Assembly (NCBI GenBank): GCA_038049695.1
Contig: CP142461.1
Span: forward strand, 30,015,001-30,079,000
From: Cinnamomum chago
Taxonomy: Eukaryota; Streptophyta; Magnoliopsida; Laurales; Lauraceae
Direction of reading: 5' to 3'
DNA length: 64,000 bases
The position numbers were made by a program, and so were the translations under genes. Of this stretch, positions 22,921 through 33,899 are shown in pieces (positions within the stretch are counted from its first letter, which is position 1; every line of letters starts with the position of its first letter). A model generated the notes under the pieces. It did not search any database and was not told where the DNA came from. It worked only from the letters and a program-made list of their open reading frames with translations.

Positions 22921-23215
22921 AAACAAAAGGACGGTTAGTAGCTAGAGCAGAAATTTATCAGGTGTGACCACAAAGATCTTTGTTTGGAAGTAGTTAGCTG
23001 AGGCATAAATACTAGTTATTAAGCTGACCGTACCATTGTTGGGGGTTGGTGAGGGTAATGGTGGGATGTTGGGAGGAGGTCTCAGAGAAAAAAAAAAAAA
23101 AAAAACTTTAAAAAACTGAGATGATGGGACGAGCTTAGGAGGCAGATTGAACTGTTTCGTTGAAGTTCAATTTCCTTAGGACCCTTTTCTTTTCTTTTTT
23201 TTTATAAGTACGCAG

Positions 23216-23312
23216 TAGAGGTGTAAAAAGAAAATTGAAAAACCATCTAATCAAACTGAGCTCAACCGAATCGAACCAAATTACGGTTAATAACCGTGTT
23301 TCATAATTTGAA
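23216..23312. repeat. Old hAT end fragment, unit 1 copy
   Basis: The sequence tagaggtgtaaaaagaaaa followed by aaccatctaatc and ggttaataaccgtg resembles the left end of the hAT elements at 4649 and 30625. It is a single truncated end lying directly against the decayed F-box gene. It occurs in all three units (30266-30358 and 37805-37903), so it is older than the triplication. Confidence 0.55.
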
Positions 23313-24290
23313 GTGTTTCCCAGATGATGTGATGTTGAATATTTTTGCCAAATCGCCTGTTGAATCTCTTGTTAGATTTAATTTTGTTTGTAAGCATTGG
23401 CATAAATTGATATCCAACAAATACTTTATTCAGTTCTATAATGATGAGTCATGGGAAAAAAAAAAACACCAATCGTCCTTATAAAAAGGTGGTCTGGAAA
23501 AATTTGTACGGGCTGTGTGGGTAAATCAGGTTTCTCTTCTGAGTTCAATCTGGGTTTCTTGGATGATAATGTGATAACAAAAGCCTCTTCCAATGGTCTG
23601 CTTTGTTGCACACGCACGACAAATCCAAAGGCTAGCTATGTCTGCAATCCAATGACTACAGAGAGTTTAAGTTGCTTCTGAAATCTTAAAAAAGGAGATC
23701 CATTTATGAAGAAAACCTTTTGTTAATAAATTTGGCTGTTGACCCACATACTTACAGTGTTTGCAAACTTCGATCCTCCATACTCCAGTTTGCTTCCTAT
23801 TGAGTGCCTGGTTTTTAATTCAGAGACCAATGCATGGAAGATATTTGGTTTTGATTTATCTATCAGCCAAGAACACACTATATTAAGATGAAGGGTTTTT
23901 GAGGCGATTTTGAATATGACTTGTTATTTTGACTGGGAGTTATAACTCCCCACTTTTAATATGTAACCACTCTCCACTTCCAATATAGAACTACTCATTT
24001 TCCTCATTGAACCACCTCTTCTTATCACATTTTCACAAAACTTCCTTTCTATCCCTATGATAATCATCAAATCATTTTCATAAGCATTGAAGATTGATTT
24101 TGTGTAATTTGAGTTTTTCTTAAAATATCACTATATATACTTTTTAGTTATTGGTGAACGGTTATTTTACTAGTTGATAATGAACATAATTAGACCGTCT
24201 CCGTGGGGTGGGTCGCTCGCTTTATTGGTTAACATTAAGTGTAAAAAATATTAGTGCTTGATTTGTACAATGAGGTGACTCAATAGAATG
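23313..24290 (+). pseudogene. Decayed second F-box gene, unit 1 copy
   Basis: It reads CFPDDVMLNIFAKSPVESLV and CKHWHKLISNKYF (a full F-box with the usual Trp). Further on, in shifted frames, come GFLDDNVITKASSNGLLCC, SYVCNPMTTESL and NLAVDPH, the same F-box-associated architecture as copies A-C. A Helitron-like repeat (about 23868-24171) interrupts it. Beyond that, 24175-24290 still aligns to the region of copies A-C that reads DQNQVVSVGRSLY, but with an in-frame stop. It is a paralogue of the 363-codon gene that died before or during the triplication. Confidence 0.8.
23868..24171. mobile_element. Short Helitron-like repeat in the decayed F-box gene, unit 1
   Basis: It begins near actatattaag-tgaaggg and ends ...ttactagt. 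Related copies lie at 38577-38880 and 58866-59206. The 58.9-kb copy ends with a gtgctaagcacgg hairpin near its 3' end, as Helitrons do. No flanking duplication is seen, as expected. Confidence 0.5.
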
Positions 24291-24741
24291 GATTGTTGAG
24301 ATTCATTCTCTTTCTCTCTCTCTCTCCCTTTAAATGTCTTATTCTATAAGGGCACTATGCACTATGTTTTTATTTTTTAAGGATAGTCTGGTTATTTTGT
24401 ATAAAACCACAATTCTTTTTCAAGAGGTATGTATGGACAGCACAGTTGGTGTAACCCTAATTTTAAAGGCTCAAGCTCTTGTGCATCTTTCTTGCACTTT
24501 ATTACAGTACAAGACAACTGGGGCCCAACAACTCAGGGGTGTAGCAACTCGTAATGTTATATAAGATGTCTCCGTTCCTAGTGAGGATCATATAGTTTTC
24601 TCATTCAATCGTCCAAGAAAGAATAGCAGATCGAGAAAAGTACCTCTGCAAATCTAAGAGCCCATCTTCGTGTTTACAGTGGCCAAATCAGACCCGTCTG
24701 AAATCCAACACTGCATTTAACAAGCCCCTCTGGTTAGTGCA
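24291..24741. other. 5' flank of F-box copy B
   Basis: Contains a CT microsatellite at 24306-24330 and otherwise AT-rich sequence shared with the 5' flank of copy C. The last 200 bp are also shared with copy A, so the promoter, if any, was copied with the gene. No clear TATA box was identified. Confidence 0.5.
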
Positions 24742-25833
24742 ATGAAAATAATTTCTTCCCATCCACTACAACACTTGCATACATCCTTTGAGCTGAGAGA
24801 TGTGTTTCTTCTCCCAGATGATGTGATCTTACATATTTTTGCCAGATTGCCTTTTGAATGTCTCGTTAGATTTAAATCTGTAAGTGAGTTTCGGCATACA
24901 TTGTTTTCAGATAGGTACTTCATTAAACTCAATAATGAAGAGTCATGGAAAAAACCAATGGTCTTGCTTGTAGAAGATAATTCTAGCAGAAATCCTATGA
25001 GATGTGTGGACAAATCGGGTCTCTCTTTCGAGTTCTCTCTAGGTTTCTTGAACGATCATGTGCGGGTTAGAGCCTCTTGTAATGGTTTGCTGTTTTGCTC
25101 AAGTATGAAAATTGATAGGGCTTACTATGTCTGCAATCCAATGACTAGAGAGTTCAAGTTACTTCCTGTCATTGAAGAGAGAAGACTCACTAAAATCGTG
25201 GGTTTGGCTGTTGACCCATATACTCAGAGGTACAATGTAGTTTTGGCAGTCTTGACAGACTCTGATTCGTCATACGTCCTTAGGCTTTTTAATTGCTTGT
25301 TATTTGATTCAAAGACCAATGTTTGGAAGAAGTTAGTTTTTGATTCATTTGGCATTGGCGGTGGACTTGTTTATACTGCTGACCAGAATCAGGTTGTCTC
25401 CGTTGGCCGCTCACTTTATTGTCTATCTGTGAGTTCAAAAATACTAGCATTTGATTTGTTCAATGAGGCCTGGAAAAAGATCACTCCCCCAGCTGAGATT
25501 GCTAAAAGTTGTGCAAGTAGGGTTCTGTTGTTGGAGCTGGAAGGGTCTTTGTCAGTGATAAACATTATGGGGGAGTGGATGAATATATGGGTGTTGAAAG
25601 ATTGCCTGAGAGAGGAATGGGAGCTGGCTGATAGAGTGAATCTAGGGAGCATTAGTGAATTCTTAAGAGATACTGCATTTCCAGTAACACTTAATAGGGA
25701 TTTCATATTCCTAAGAACCTTCAGAGATGTATGGGTATTTCGTCGCAAGAGTAGAAAGTGGAACAAATTTCATAAAGCGTTATGGAGATTTGCTGCCTTT
25801 CCTTTTAGAAGCACACTATGTTCATGTTACTAG
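24742..25833 (+). CDS. F-box protein with F-box-associated domain, copy B
   Basis: A single exon encodes 363 residues. Known of the family: such proteins bind SKP1 through the F-box and recruit substrates to SCF ubiquitin ligases in nucleus or cytosol. Seen: the F-box at about residues 22-62 (LLPDDVILHIFARLPFECLV) and an F-box-associated region from about 105 to 340 (SCNGLLFCSS, YYVCNPMTREFKLLP, GLAVDPYTQRYNVV, VWKKL, GRSLYCLS, ILAFDLFNEAW). The second half of the F-box reads SEFRHTLFSDRYF where the family usually has CKxWxxLI, so the conserved Trp is missing. The decayed paralogue keeps it. The start is the first ATG and is shared by all three copies. Overall layout is closest to At5g49610-like F-box proteins. 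Expression is not shown by the sequence. Confidence 0.88.
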   Translation: MKIISSHPLQHLHTSFELRDVFLLPDDVILHIFARLPFECLVRFKSVSEFRHTLFSDRYFIKLNNEESWKKPMVLLVEDNSSRNPMRCVDKSGLSFEFSLGFLNDHVRVRASCNGLLFCSSMKIDRAYYVCNPMTREFKLLPVIEERRLTKIVGLAVDPYTQRYNVVLAVLTDSDSSYVLRLFNCLLFDSKTNVWKKLVFDSFGIGGGLVYTADQNQVVSVGRSLYCLSVSSKILAFDLFNEAWKKITPPAEIAKSCASRVLLLELEGSLSVINIMGEWMNIWVLKDCLREEWELADRVNLGSISEFLRDTAFPVTLNRDFIFLRTFRDVWVFRRKSRKWNKFHKALWRFAAFPFRSTLCSCY

Positions 25834-27779
25834 AATCTGGAGTCTTATTAATTATTTGGATAATTTCAAGCATCTCAATCTGAGTTTTCTCTCTGTTTGT
25901 TTTTCTTAGGGTGATTTTAATGCTTAAGTTTTTTTTTTTTTTGGTTCCTGCTTATAATCAACTTTTTCTATGTTTTTCCTTGCTGCATCTTTTCAAGTTT
26001 GGATCTTAATTGGTGCAGTTGATTGTTTCCTTCTATTATGTTAATTGGAGTGTTGTGTGATTGATTTATTAAATCAAGTGGGACCATACCTTAAAGAGAT
26101 ACATGAATGAAGTCATTTTACTAATGACTCATTAGAGTCAATTATATGTGCAGAAAAAAGTGCTAGCTTAGTCCACTTTTAGCGGCGTAAAACAATTTCC
26201 AACGGTAAAAAAGTGTCACAAACCCATGGAACACGGCGGGTGTTGGGGTGGAAATGTCACTTTTAGCAGCGGAAAAAAATTTCCACCATTAAAACTAAGT
26301 TCTGTTAAATGCGCTTTTTTTTTTTTGTTGCTAAAAATCACTTTTTTTTTATTGATTTAAATCTCTATTTAGCACCATTACTTTGTTGAACTCTTTCTAT
26401 GCTGAAAATGGGTATGGCTGAAATCGTTATGGCATAAGAATGGGTCATGATTGTTTAGTTACGTTAGAACCGTTAAGATAATATTCAGTAACACTGTAGA
26501 ATTAGAATAGTTTAGTGAATATTCATACATTTATAATATACAACTTTAAAAAATCATTAATAATATCCATATAGTCTTCCACATGTAAACCATGGGAAAA
26601 TTAAAAATTAATTATGAATCGTTAAATTAAACATAAATCCTCTTTGATAAAGCTTTTTTAATAATTAAATTTAACAGTTCTATGAATTTTTTTTTCTTTT
26701 CTAAAAAATGAATCGAAATAGACTTCAGGATTGACTATCAAAGACATGTTTCTTTACGAAAAAATTGTTCATGTTTTATACTCTGGTGTCTTCAACAAAA
26801 TTTTAGGCTAAAAAGTTCATGTTTTATACTCTTGTGTCTTCAACAAAATCTTAGGCTAAACTACATTGTATATTCGAACAGGTTAGAAATATAGAATTAT
26901 AGTTTAATCACAAAGATTATATTCACAGTATCTTATATGTTATAACCGATATTGGTTGTTATATTTCCGAAATCTGATGCTTAAAATGTTTTAACATCAT
27001 TATTAAAATTGTTAAATGATGAATTCAACCAAAGAAACTTCCATAATAAATCAAATGGTTCTAATTAATCTTGTTAAATATAAAAATAATTTCAATGAAG
27101 CTTATAAGTTAAGTGAATTACTGGAACATATTTTAGGCAATTGTTTGTCCCCTTAATGGACGAATTAGCTCAGTGATTCCAACCTTTGGTTTCTCGCGCA
27201 AGAACCCTAGACATTTTAAGTAACCTTAACTTATAATTTGAAGAGCCATCAGGAAACCCCATAATAATTGGATTAGGTTTCGGGGACAACGAGGGCATGC
27301 TGCCCCCCTCTCGACCCTCCACCCACAGAGTGGTGGTATCTTTCATTGCTAGTACCTAGTACCTAGTACCTAGAGCTTAGTTAGATAGATCTAGTGTTGG
27401 ACCCCTTGACTTGTAACGTGTAAGCTTGAGATCAGCAAAGAGTGGCTGTTTGGGCCGATTTTCACTCCCGGATTGTTCGGAGACGTGAAGCATGTTGAAT
27501 TGGTGATAAGACAAGGGTATTTAATTTAAACTTAGTGCTTTGGAATGTCAAGCACCATTAGTGTTGAAAACATGGCATTCAAATCCTGTAGGCGCATAAA
27601 GTCGAATATTATCATGCTTACATGTTAAGGCCAATCTCAGACTTAGAATGGCTCCTTGTAGTTAATGATTCCTTGAATGATGTTCCACAGGTTATTAGTT
27701 GTACCTTGTGTACTTGTTTACTTACGTGCCTCAGGCATGCTTTTCTTTTATTGATAATGTTCATTTTACATCGTACCCC
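25834..27779. other. Unit 2 spacer
   Basis: Counterpart of 19790-21716 with small indels. The direct-repeat pair seen in unit 1 lies at about 26176-26290. No gene recognised. Confidence 0.5.
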
Positions 27780-27908
27780 ATGTCGCTTGCGGACGTTAGC
27801 GTCGCAATTTGGCTATATGGAGTCGTGCCCGGGGACTTTGCGCACATGGAAATGCCGCTTCTTCCTTTCTATCGACAAGATCCTTGGCTGTGCTTTACTG
27901 GTCGGTGA
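27780..27908 (+). CDS. Unidentified 42-codon open frame, unit 2 copy
   Basis: Counterpart of 21717-21845 with the frame intact. The three differences I see are Asp to His, Phe to Cys and Trp to Arg, all replacements, which fits drift as well as it fits selection. Confidence 0.3.
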   Translation: MSLADVSVAIWLYGVVPGDFAHMEMPLLPFYRQDPWLCFTGR

Positions 27909-27966
27909 GCTAGAGGGAGAGGAATCCATTTGGACTTGCATGAGAGAGAGAGAGATCAACTTTTTT

Positions 27967-28498
27967 AAGGCATGTTTGTTTAATACTTTTTAAAGGAAAA
28001 GTTGACTGTTTTTTTTATGGAAAACTTATTTTTTCGATGTTTGGCGTGGAATAATTTCGTGGAAACGCTTTTCTGCACCGTCAGCATTTTCCTTGATAAT
28101 GGTGGAAATGAGTTTCCTATGGGGGTATGGAAAATAAATTTCTTCGTAAAACTTCTCCCTTTTTTCCTCACTCTTAGTCCATTTTAACCCAAAACCCTAC
28201 AACTCTTTCATTTTTTATTTCTTTAAATAAATTATTATTTGATGCTGAATAAATAATATACATGTTATGTTATTTTTCTCCAAAAAATTATTTCACCAAA
28301 TAAGAAATTTTGATTTTCTATAAGAAATTCATAGCCGCACCAAGCAACATTGGCACCAATTCAATAGAGAATTTTTTTTTTCACAAAACATGAATTTCTA
28401 AATTCTATGGAAATCATTTTACGATGTTTCATTTTTATGGAATTTGCTGACGTGATAATTTTCCATTTCTGCAGAAAGGGTGTGTACACAAACTGCCC
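27967..28498. mobile_element. PIF/Harbinger-like MITE, unit 2 copy
   Basis: Orthologous to 21920-22438. Ends are aggcatgtttgttta and ...tgtacacaaactgccc, with tta at both flanks. Confidence 0.7.
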
Positions 28499-28567
28499 TT
28501 AATGTTATTTTTCAAAACTCCAAAAGTGTCTAAATTCCATTTTTATATATTCATTTTAGATTTTTTC

Positions 28568-28985
28568 AGTTTTTGGGCCAAGATAAATTGAGGATTACTC
28601 AGCTGGATATCAATATCCCAACATTCCTTGACAGTGTTAAAAAAAAAAAAAAAATTACAGGGTGGAGCAGCCACATAGCTTCAAACTCGAAAGGGGTTTT
28701 CATTGAAGGGATGAGGGTTGTGGGAGGGCAAGATGGGGTTATGATCAGAAGAGATTCTGGGCAAAGGAGAGAGAGATGGGTCATAATGTTGATTAAGGAG
28801 AAACTCTATCAAGGCGAGATGCAACATAGCCCGAACTTTGGCAATTATTTGACCAACAGCTGCTTCCCTGTGGAGCCAATTCCGGGCTTGCAGACAGCGT
28901 CATGCTGTTGAAGTCGTTGGCGGGTGGTTGAAACTGAGTCTTAATTACATCATTGCTTTGAAATGACATTGAAATCACCAATCAA
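28568..28985 (-). pseudogene. L1-type LINE endonuclease fragment, unit 2 copy
   Basis: Orthologous to 22504-22920, with the same SRLDRV and PFEFEAMWLLHP readings on the minus strand. Confidence 0.7.
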
Positions 28986-29127
28986 ACAAAAGGACGGTTA
29001 GTAGCTAGAGCAGAAATTTATCAGGTGTGACCACAAAGATCCTTGTTTGGAAGTAGTTAGTTGAGGCATAAATACTAGTTATTAAGCTGACCGTACCATT
29101 GTTGGGGGTTGGTGAGGGTAATGGTGG

Positions 29128-30121
29128 TAGAGGTGTCAAACGGGCCGGAGCGGCCGTGCCGGCCCACCCATGCCACGGGCCGGGCCAGCACGGCCCGCCA
29201 GGGAAATACCCTGACACGGCATGGCCCACTGGCACACTGGAGCGGGCTGGGCCAGCGGGCCGGTGGGCTTTTTTTTATTTTTTTCACTCCTGGCGCGACA
29301 ATAAGTGCAGGAAGAAGTGGTTTTGTAGGGTGCACGTATTGGACCGTTGATATAACCGATGCTTGAAAGTTAAAAGAGCCCAAGAATTGACAAAAAACAT
29401 AGAGCAAGATAAAGCCAGGAGAAACAGATGAGATGGTTAACAATTAACTGCCATTGCCAACAGTCAACAGACAGGTGGGGTCAGGATTTTCAGCAAGCTC
29501 GGATTTGTTCAAGGCCAACCTATTTAATAAACTGCAAGCTGGCCATCAATATCCGTAGAAATAATAAAGTAAACATCAAATTAATTAAAAAAATAATAAT
29601 TTGAGAGACGAGAGAAAGAAAGGATTGAAATAGAAATGAGATCAGAAACTCCAACAGCCGATTCAGTTTTCTTGGGTTTTTTGAAGCGTATAAATGAAGT
29701 CTAAAGGTTTAGACTTTCCTTTTCCACTTGTTGTGATCTGCTAACCATAGATAAAATAAGAAAACCAAACCTTGGGACTACTTTTCCACTGTCTTTTCTT
29801 TATCACTTAAAACACAAACATGCCTTTAATGATAAGGCTAACCAATGTTAGAGATGTAGTTGCGCCAGGAGTAAAATCACCTAAAATTATAGACTTTGTA
29901 AAATTGAAAAGGACACAAAATACCCCATATATGATCATTTTATGGCTGTTTGGGGGGGGGGGGTAAAATGGAATTTTTTTTTTTTAAATGTCAATTTTGG
30001 GCGGGCCGTGCCTGGCGGGCCATAGAGGGCAGCCCACGTGCCAGGCGGGCCCGGCCTGCCGGGCCACGGGCTGTTGACTGGCGGGCTGGACAGGGCCGGC
30101 CCGGCCCATTTGACATCTCTG
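29128..30121. mobile_element. Non-autonomous hAT element, 994 bp
   Basis: The ends are tagaggtgtcaaacgggcc and, reversed, cagagatgtcaaatgggcc. Flanking 8-bp duplications are aatggtgg (29120-29127) and aatcgtgg (30122-30129), 7 of 8 matching. Unit 1 shows the empty site at 23057-23066. Both subterminal regions are GC-rich with repeated gggccggcccg-type palindromes. No transposase is present and the AT-rich interior is unrecognised. Confidence 0.9.
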
Positions 30122-30265
30122 AATCGTGGGATGTTGGGAAGAGGACTCAAAGAAAAAAAAAACTTTAAAAAACTGAGATGATGGGACGAGCTTAGGAAGC
30201 AGATTGAACTGTTTAGTTGAAGTTCAATTTCCTTACAGCCCTTTTTTTTTTTATAAGTACGCAGT

Positions 30266-30358
30266 AGAGGTGTAAAAAGAAAAACGAAAAACCGTCTAAT
30301 CAAACTGAGCTCAACCGAATCAAACCAAATCGTGGTTAATAACCGTGTTTCATAATTT
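30266..30358. repeat. Old hAT end fragment, unit 2 copy
   Basis: Counterpart of 23216-23312, starting tagaggtgtaaaaagaaaaa. Confidence 0.5.
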
Positions 30359-30899
30359 GGAGTGTTTCCCAGATGATGTGATGTTGAATATTTTTGCCAG
30401 ATTGCCTGTTGAATCTCTTGTTAGATTTAAATCTATTTGTAAGCTTTGGCATAAATTGAAATCCAACAAGTACTTTATTCAGTTCTATAATGATGAGTCA
30501 TGGAAAGAAAAAAAAAACACCAATCGTCCTTATAAAAAGGTGGTCTGGAAAAATTCATACGGGCTGTGTGGGTAAATCAGGTTTCTCTTCTAAGTTCAAT
30601 TTGGGTTTCTTGGATGATAATGTGTAGGGGTGTAAGAAAAAACCGCCTAACCGTCAAACCGCACCGAACCGAACCGAACCGCGGTTATTAACCGTATTTT
30701 CACGGTTCGGTTCGGTTACGGTTAATAAAACCAAAAAACCGCACGGTTCGGTTCGGTTACGGTTTTCCACAATATTCACGGTTATTAACCGAACCGAACC
30801 GTAAAATATGGTTCGGTATACGGTTAACCGCACCGATAACAAATAAAATTATATACAAGGGGGGTAAACGAAATTTTCCTTACCTAAAACCAAACCCTA

Positions 30900-32228
30900 G
30901 CTTCCCAGTCCCACATCGTCATCGCCTCCCAGACGCCTCCCTTTCTGCTCTCTCCCTCCCTCTCATCTCCACATCGTCATCGCGTCATCGCCTCCCTCTC
31001 TCAGCAGCTCCCCTCTCTCAGGTACACGCATCTTTCCATCTCTCCTTTCTCCCTCTCTGCTCTCTATCCCTCACTCTCTCCATCTCTCTGCTCTCTGCTC
31101 TCTCCCTCTCTGATCTCCCTCTCTCCCCTCTCTCATCGTCTCCCTCTCTGCTCTCCCTCCCTCTCTGATCTCCCTCTCTCCCCTCTCTCATCATCTCCCT
31201 CTCCGCTCACCCTCTGTCTCTCCCTCTCTGATCTCCCTCTCTCCCGTCCACTCTCTCTGCTCTCTTCCTCACCCTCTCTCTGCTCCGCCCACTCTCTCCC
31301 TCTCGTTTGCTCCTTCTCCCCCTCGCTCTCTCCCCTTCGTTTCCGCCCTGCGCCCACACGCCTCCCTCTCTGCTCTCCCTCTCTACCCTCTCTACTCTCT
31401 CCCTCTCTACTCTACCCTCTCTGCTCTCCCTCCCTCTCTGCTCGCTCCCTCTCTCTCTCTCTCCATCTCGATCTCTCTGCTCTCTCCCTCTCTGATCTCC
31501 CTCTCTCCCCTCTCTCATCGTCTCCCTCCTCTGCTCTCTCTCTCTCTGCTCTCCCTCCTCTGCTCTCTCTCTCTCTGCTCTCCCTCCCTCTCTGATCTCC
31601 CTCTCTCCCCTCTCTCATCGTCTCCCTCTCTGCTCTCCCTCCCTCTCTGCTCTCTCCCTCTCTCTCTCTCCATCTCCATCTCTCTGCTCTCTCCCTCTCT
31701 GATCTCCCTCTCTCCCCTCTCTCATCGTCTCCCTCCTCTGCTCTCTCTCTCTGCTCTCCCTCCCTCTTTGATCTCCCTCTCTCCCCTCTCTCATCGTCTC
31801 CCTCTCTGCTCTCTCTCTGCTCTCCCTCCCTCTCTGATCTCCCTATCTCCCCTCTCTCATCGCCTCCCTCTCTGCTCTCTCTCTGCTCTCCCTCCCTCTC
31901 TGATCTCCCTCTCTCCCCTCTCTCATCGTCTCCCTCTCTGCTCTCCCTCCCTCTCTGATCTCCCTTTCTCCCCTCTCTCATTGTCTCCCTCTCTGATCTC
32001 CCTCTCTCCCGTCCACTCTCTCTGCTCTCTTCCTCACCCTCTCTCTGCTCCGCCCACTCTCTCCCTCTCGCTCGCTCCTTCTCCCCCTCGCTCTCTCCCC
32101 TTCGTTTCCGCCCTGCGCCCACACGCCTCCCTCTCTGCTCTACCCTCTCTACTCTCTCCCTCTCTACTCTCCCTCTCTACCCTCTCTGCTCTCCCTCCCT
32201 CTCTGCTCTCTCCCTCTCTCTCTTGGAA
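30900..32228 (+). repeat. CT-rich minisatellite in the hAT element
   Basis: Many imperfect units of about 55-70 bases are built from ctctgatctccctctctccc and ctctctcatcgtctccctct. A longer block of about 130 bases (gtccactctctctgctctct ... cgtttccgccctgcgcccac) occurs twice, at about 31247-31380 and 32010-32140. A CAG|GTACAC donor-like site lies at 31019-31027, after the first CT block. The minus-strand open frames with endless RERE residues are low-complexity. Confidence 0.85.
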
Positions 32229-32770
32229 TGCCATAATAGGAGGTATGCAACAAGGATCCAACCAACTTGTTATTCTGACTAATGTGGAATATGATCCTGC
32301 AAGATGCATATTTCCCATCTTGGTTACTCGCTGGATTATTGGTCTGATGGTTTTTGGATTTGGAACGCTTTAAAAATCTCCATGATTCCAAAATCCCAAC
32401 CACTTAATTATAGGCCTATAGTTGGTTAGGAATGAAGACACAAGCAATCCTATCAAGATCAATGATCCAGATCTAGAAACTATGTATTGGCTTTGTAGTC
32501 AACGAAATGACATGTTTTCCCTGACTACTCCAACATCAACATCAATTCATGTCTATGAATATCATCGAATTCTTAGCTTTTCTGCTCTTAGTTGTAAGCT
32601 TTGTTATCAGTTCACTTAACTGAACTGTGAAATGCTGCTTAGACTATTGAGACCATACATGATGTGCTTATATTGCAAAAAAATTCCATTCTTTTACAGG
32701 CTATGTGCACAATGGGCAAGGTGAGGAAGCCTTGAAATTACATTCCTTAATGGTGGAAACAAATATAAGA
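32224..32770 (+). pseudogene. PPR-like coding fragments captured in the hAT element
   Basis: 32224-32255 reads WNAIIGGMQQG. After an acceptor-like tttacag at 32693-32699, 32700-32760 reads GYVHNGQGEEALKLHSLM. Both are typical of PLS-type pentatricopeptide motifs (SWNAxIxGYxxNGxxEEALxLFxxM). No complete motif array, start or E domain is present. The pieces are separated by about 440 bases that I do not recognise. PPR genes normally lack introns, so the arrangement looks chimeric. Confidence 0.5.
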
Positions 32771-33439
32771 AACATCTCTTACTCAGGTTTTCTACCATGT
32801 TTGTTTTAACTAGATGAATGAAATTAAATTATACTGTATTACTGTGTATATTTTTCCACGGTTATTAACCGTAACCGAACCGTATAATACGGTTAACCGC
32901 GGTTCGGTTTTCCATGGTTTTTGTATATACGGTTACGGTTACGGTTTTTAAAGACGGAAAACCGCGGTTACGGTTCGGTTAACGGTTTCCCCAAAAAGAC
33001 CGGTTAACCGAACCGTTACACCCCTAATAATGTGATAACAAGAGCCTCTTCCAATGGTCTGCTTTGTTGCACACGCACGACAAATCCAAAGGCTAGCTAT
33101 GTCTGCAATCCAATGACTACAGAGAGTTTAAGTTGCTTCCAAAATCTTAAAAAAGGAGATCCATTTATGAAGAAAACCTTTTATTAATAAATTTGGCTGT
33201 TGACCCACATACTTACAGTGTTTGCAAACTTCGATCCTCCATACTCCAGTCTGCTTCCTATTGAGTGCCTGTTTTTATTGAGTACTTATTGGTGAACGGT
33301 TATTTTACTAGTTGATAATGAACATAATTAGACCGTCTCCGTGGGGTGGGTCGCTCGCTTTATTGGTTAACATTAAGTGTAAAAAATATTAGTGCTTGAT
33401 TTGTACAATGAGGTGACTCAATTGAATGGATTGTTGAGA

Positions 33440-33443
<4 letters not shown>

Positions 33444-33486
<43 letters not shown>
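33444..33486. repeat. TC microsatellite
   Basis: About 20 TC dinucleotides upstream of F-box copy C; shorter at the same place in unit 2 (24306-24330). Confidence 0.8.
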
Positions 33487-33487
<1 letters not shown>

Positions 33488-33899
33488 TTAAATGTCTTAT
33501 TCTATAAGGGCACTATGCACTATGTTTTTATTTTTTAAGGATAGTCTGGTTATTTTGTATAAAACCACAATTCTTTTCCAAGAGGTATGTATGGACAACA
33601 CAGTTGGTGTAACCCTAATTTTAAAGGCTCATGCTCTTGTGCATCTTTCTTGCACAATATTACTGTACAAGACAGCTGGGGCCCAACAAATCAGGGGTGT
33701 AGCAACTCGTAATGTGATATAAGATGTCTTCGTTCCTAGTGAGGATCATATAGTATTCTCATTCAATCGTCCAAGAAAGAAGAGCAGATCGAGAAAAGTA
33801 CCTTTGCAAATCTAAGAGCCCATCTTCGTGTTTACAGTGGCCAAATCAGACCCGTCTGAAATCCAACACTGCATTTAACAGCCCCCTCTGGTTAGTGCA

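Larger units (their letters stand above)
11932..24542 (+). repeat. Tandem segmental duplication, unit 1 of 3
   Basis: It starts at agcaactcgtaatgtgat and ends before the agca at 24543. It holds an F-box pseudogene (with CACTA insertion), a spacer with Harbinger, LINE and hAT relics, and a decayed second F-box gene. Without the CACTA it is about 6.04 kb. Sequence left of 11932 is unrelated to the region left of units 2 and 3, so this is the true left breakpoint. Confidence 0.9.
30625..33026 (+). mobile_element. Non-autonomous hAT element, 2.40 kb, with CT-rich leader-like tract and PPR-like fragments
   Basis: The ends are taggggtgtaag and ...ttacaccccta, with a perfect 8-bp duplication ataatgtg (30617-30624 and 33027-33034). 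The empty site is seen in units 1 and 3. Subterminal regions carry many aaccgaaccg/cggttcggtt copies. There is no transposase. The interior has a 1.3-kb CT minisatellite and short pieces that resemble PPR coding sequence. Confidence 0.92.
30359..33450 (+). pseudogene. Decayed second F-box gene, unit 2 copy, split by a hAT element
   Basis: It reads CFPDDVMLNIFARLPVESLV and CKLWHKLKSNKYF before 30540, then frameshifts. The hAT element at 30625-33026 splits it at a site reading ggatgataatgtg. The remainder (33027-33450) matches the other copies, except that most of the Helitron-like repeat and its left flank are missing (junction near 33280). Confidence 0.8.
24543..33700 (+). repeat. Tandem segmental duplication, unit 2 of 3
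   Basis: Same order as unit 1 with an intact F-box gene. Two unit-specific hAT insertions (29128-30121 and 30625-33026) account for most of its extra length; without them it is about 5.75 kb. Part of the Helitron-like repeat in the decayed F-box gene is missing here. Confidence 0.9.

Noticed and set aside
25416-25766. Minus-strand 116-codon frame repeated in F-box copies A, B and C
   Set aside because: Shadow of the F-box coding strand. Its conservation follows from the duplicated gene.
31133-32373. Long minus- and plus-strand frames of 100-236 codons
   Set aside because: They follow the CT minisatellite of the hAT element. Endless RERE or SLPLS repeats are a product of base composition.
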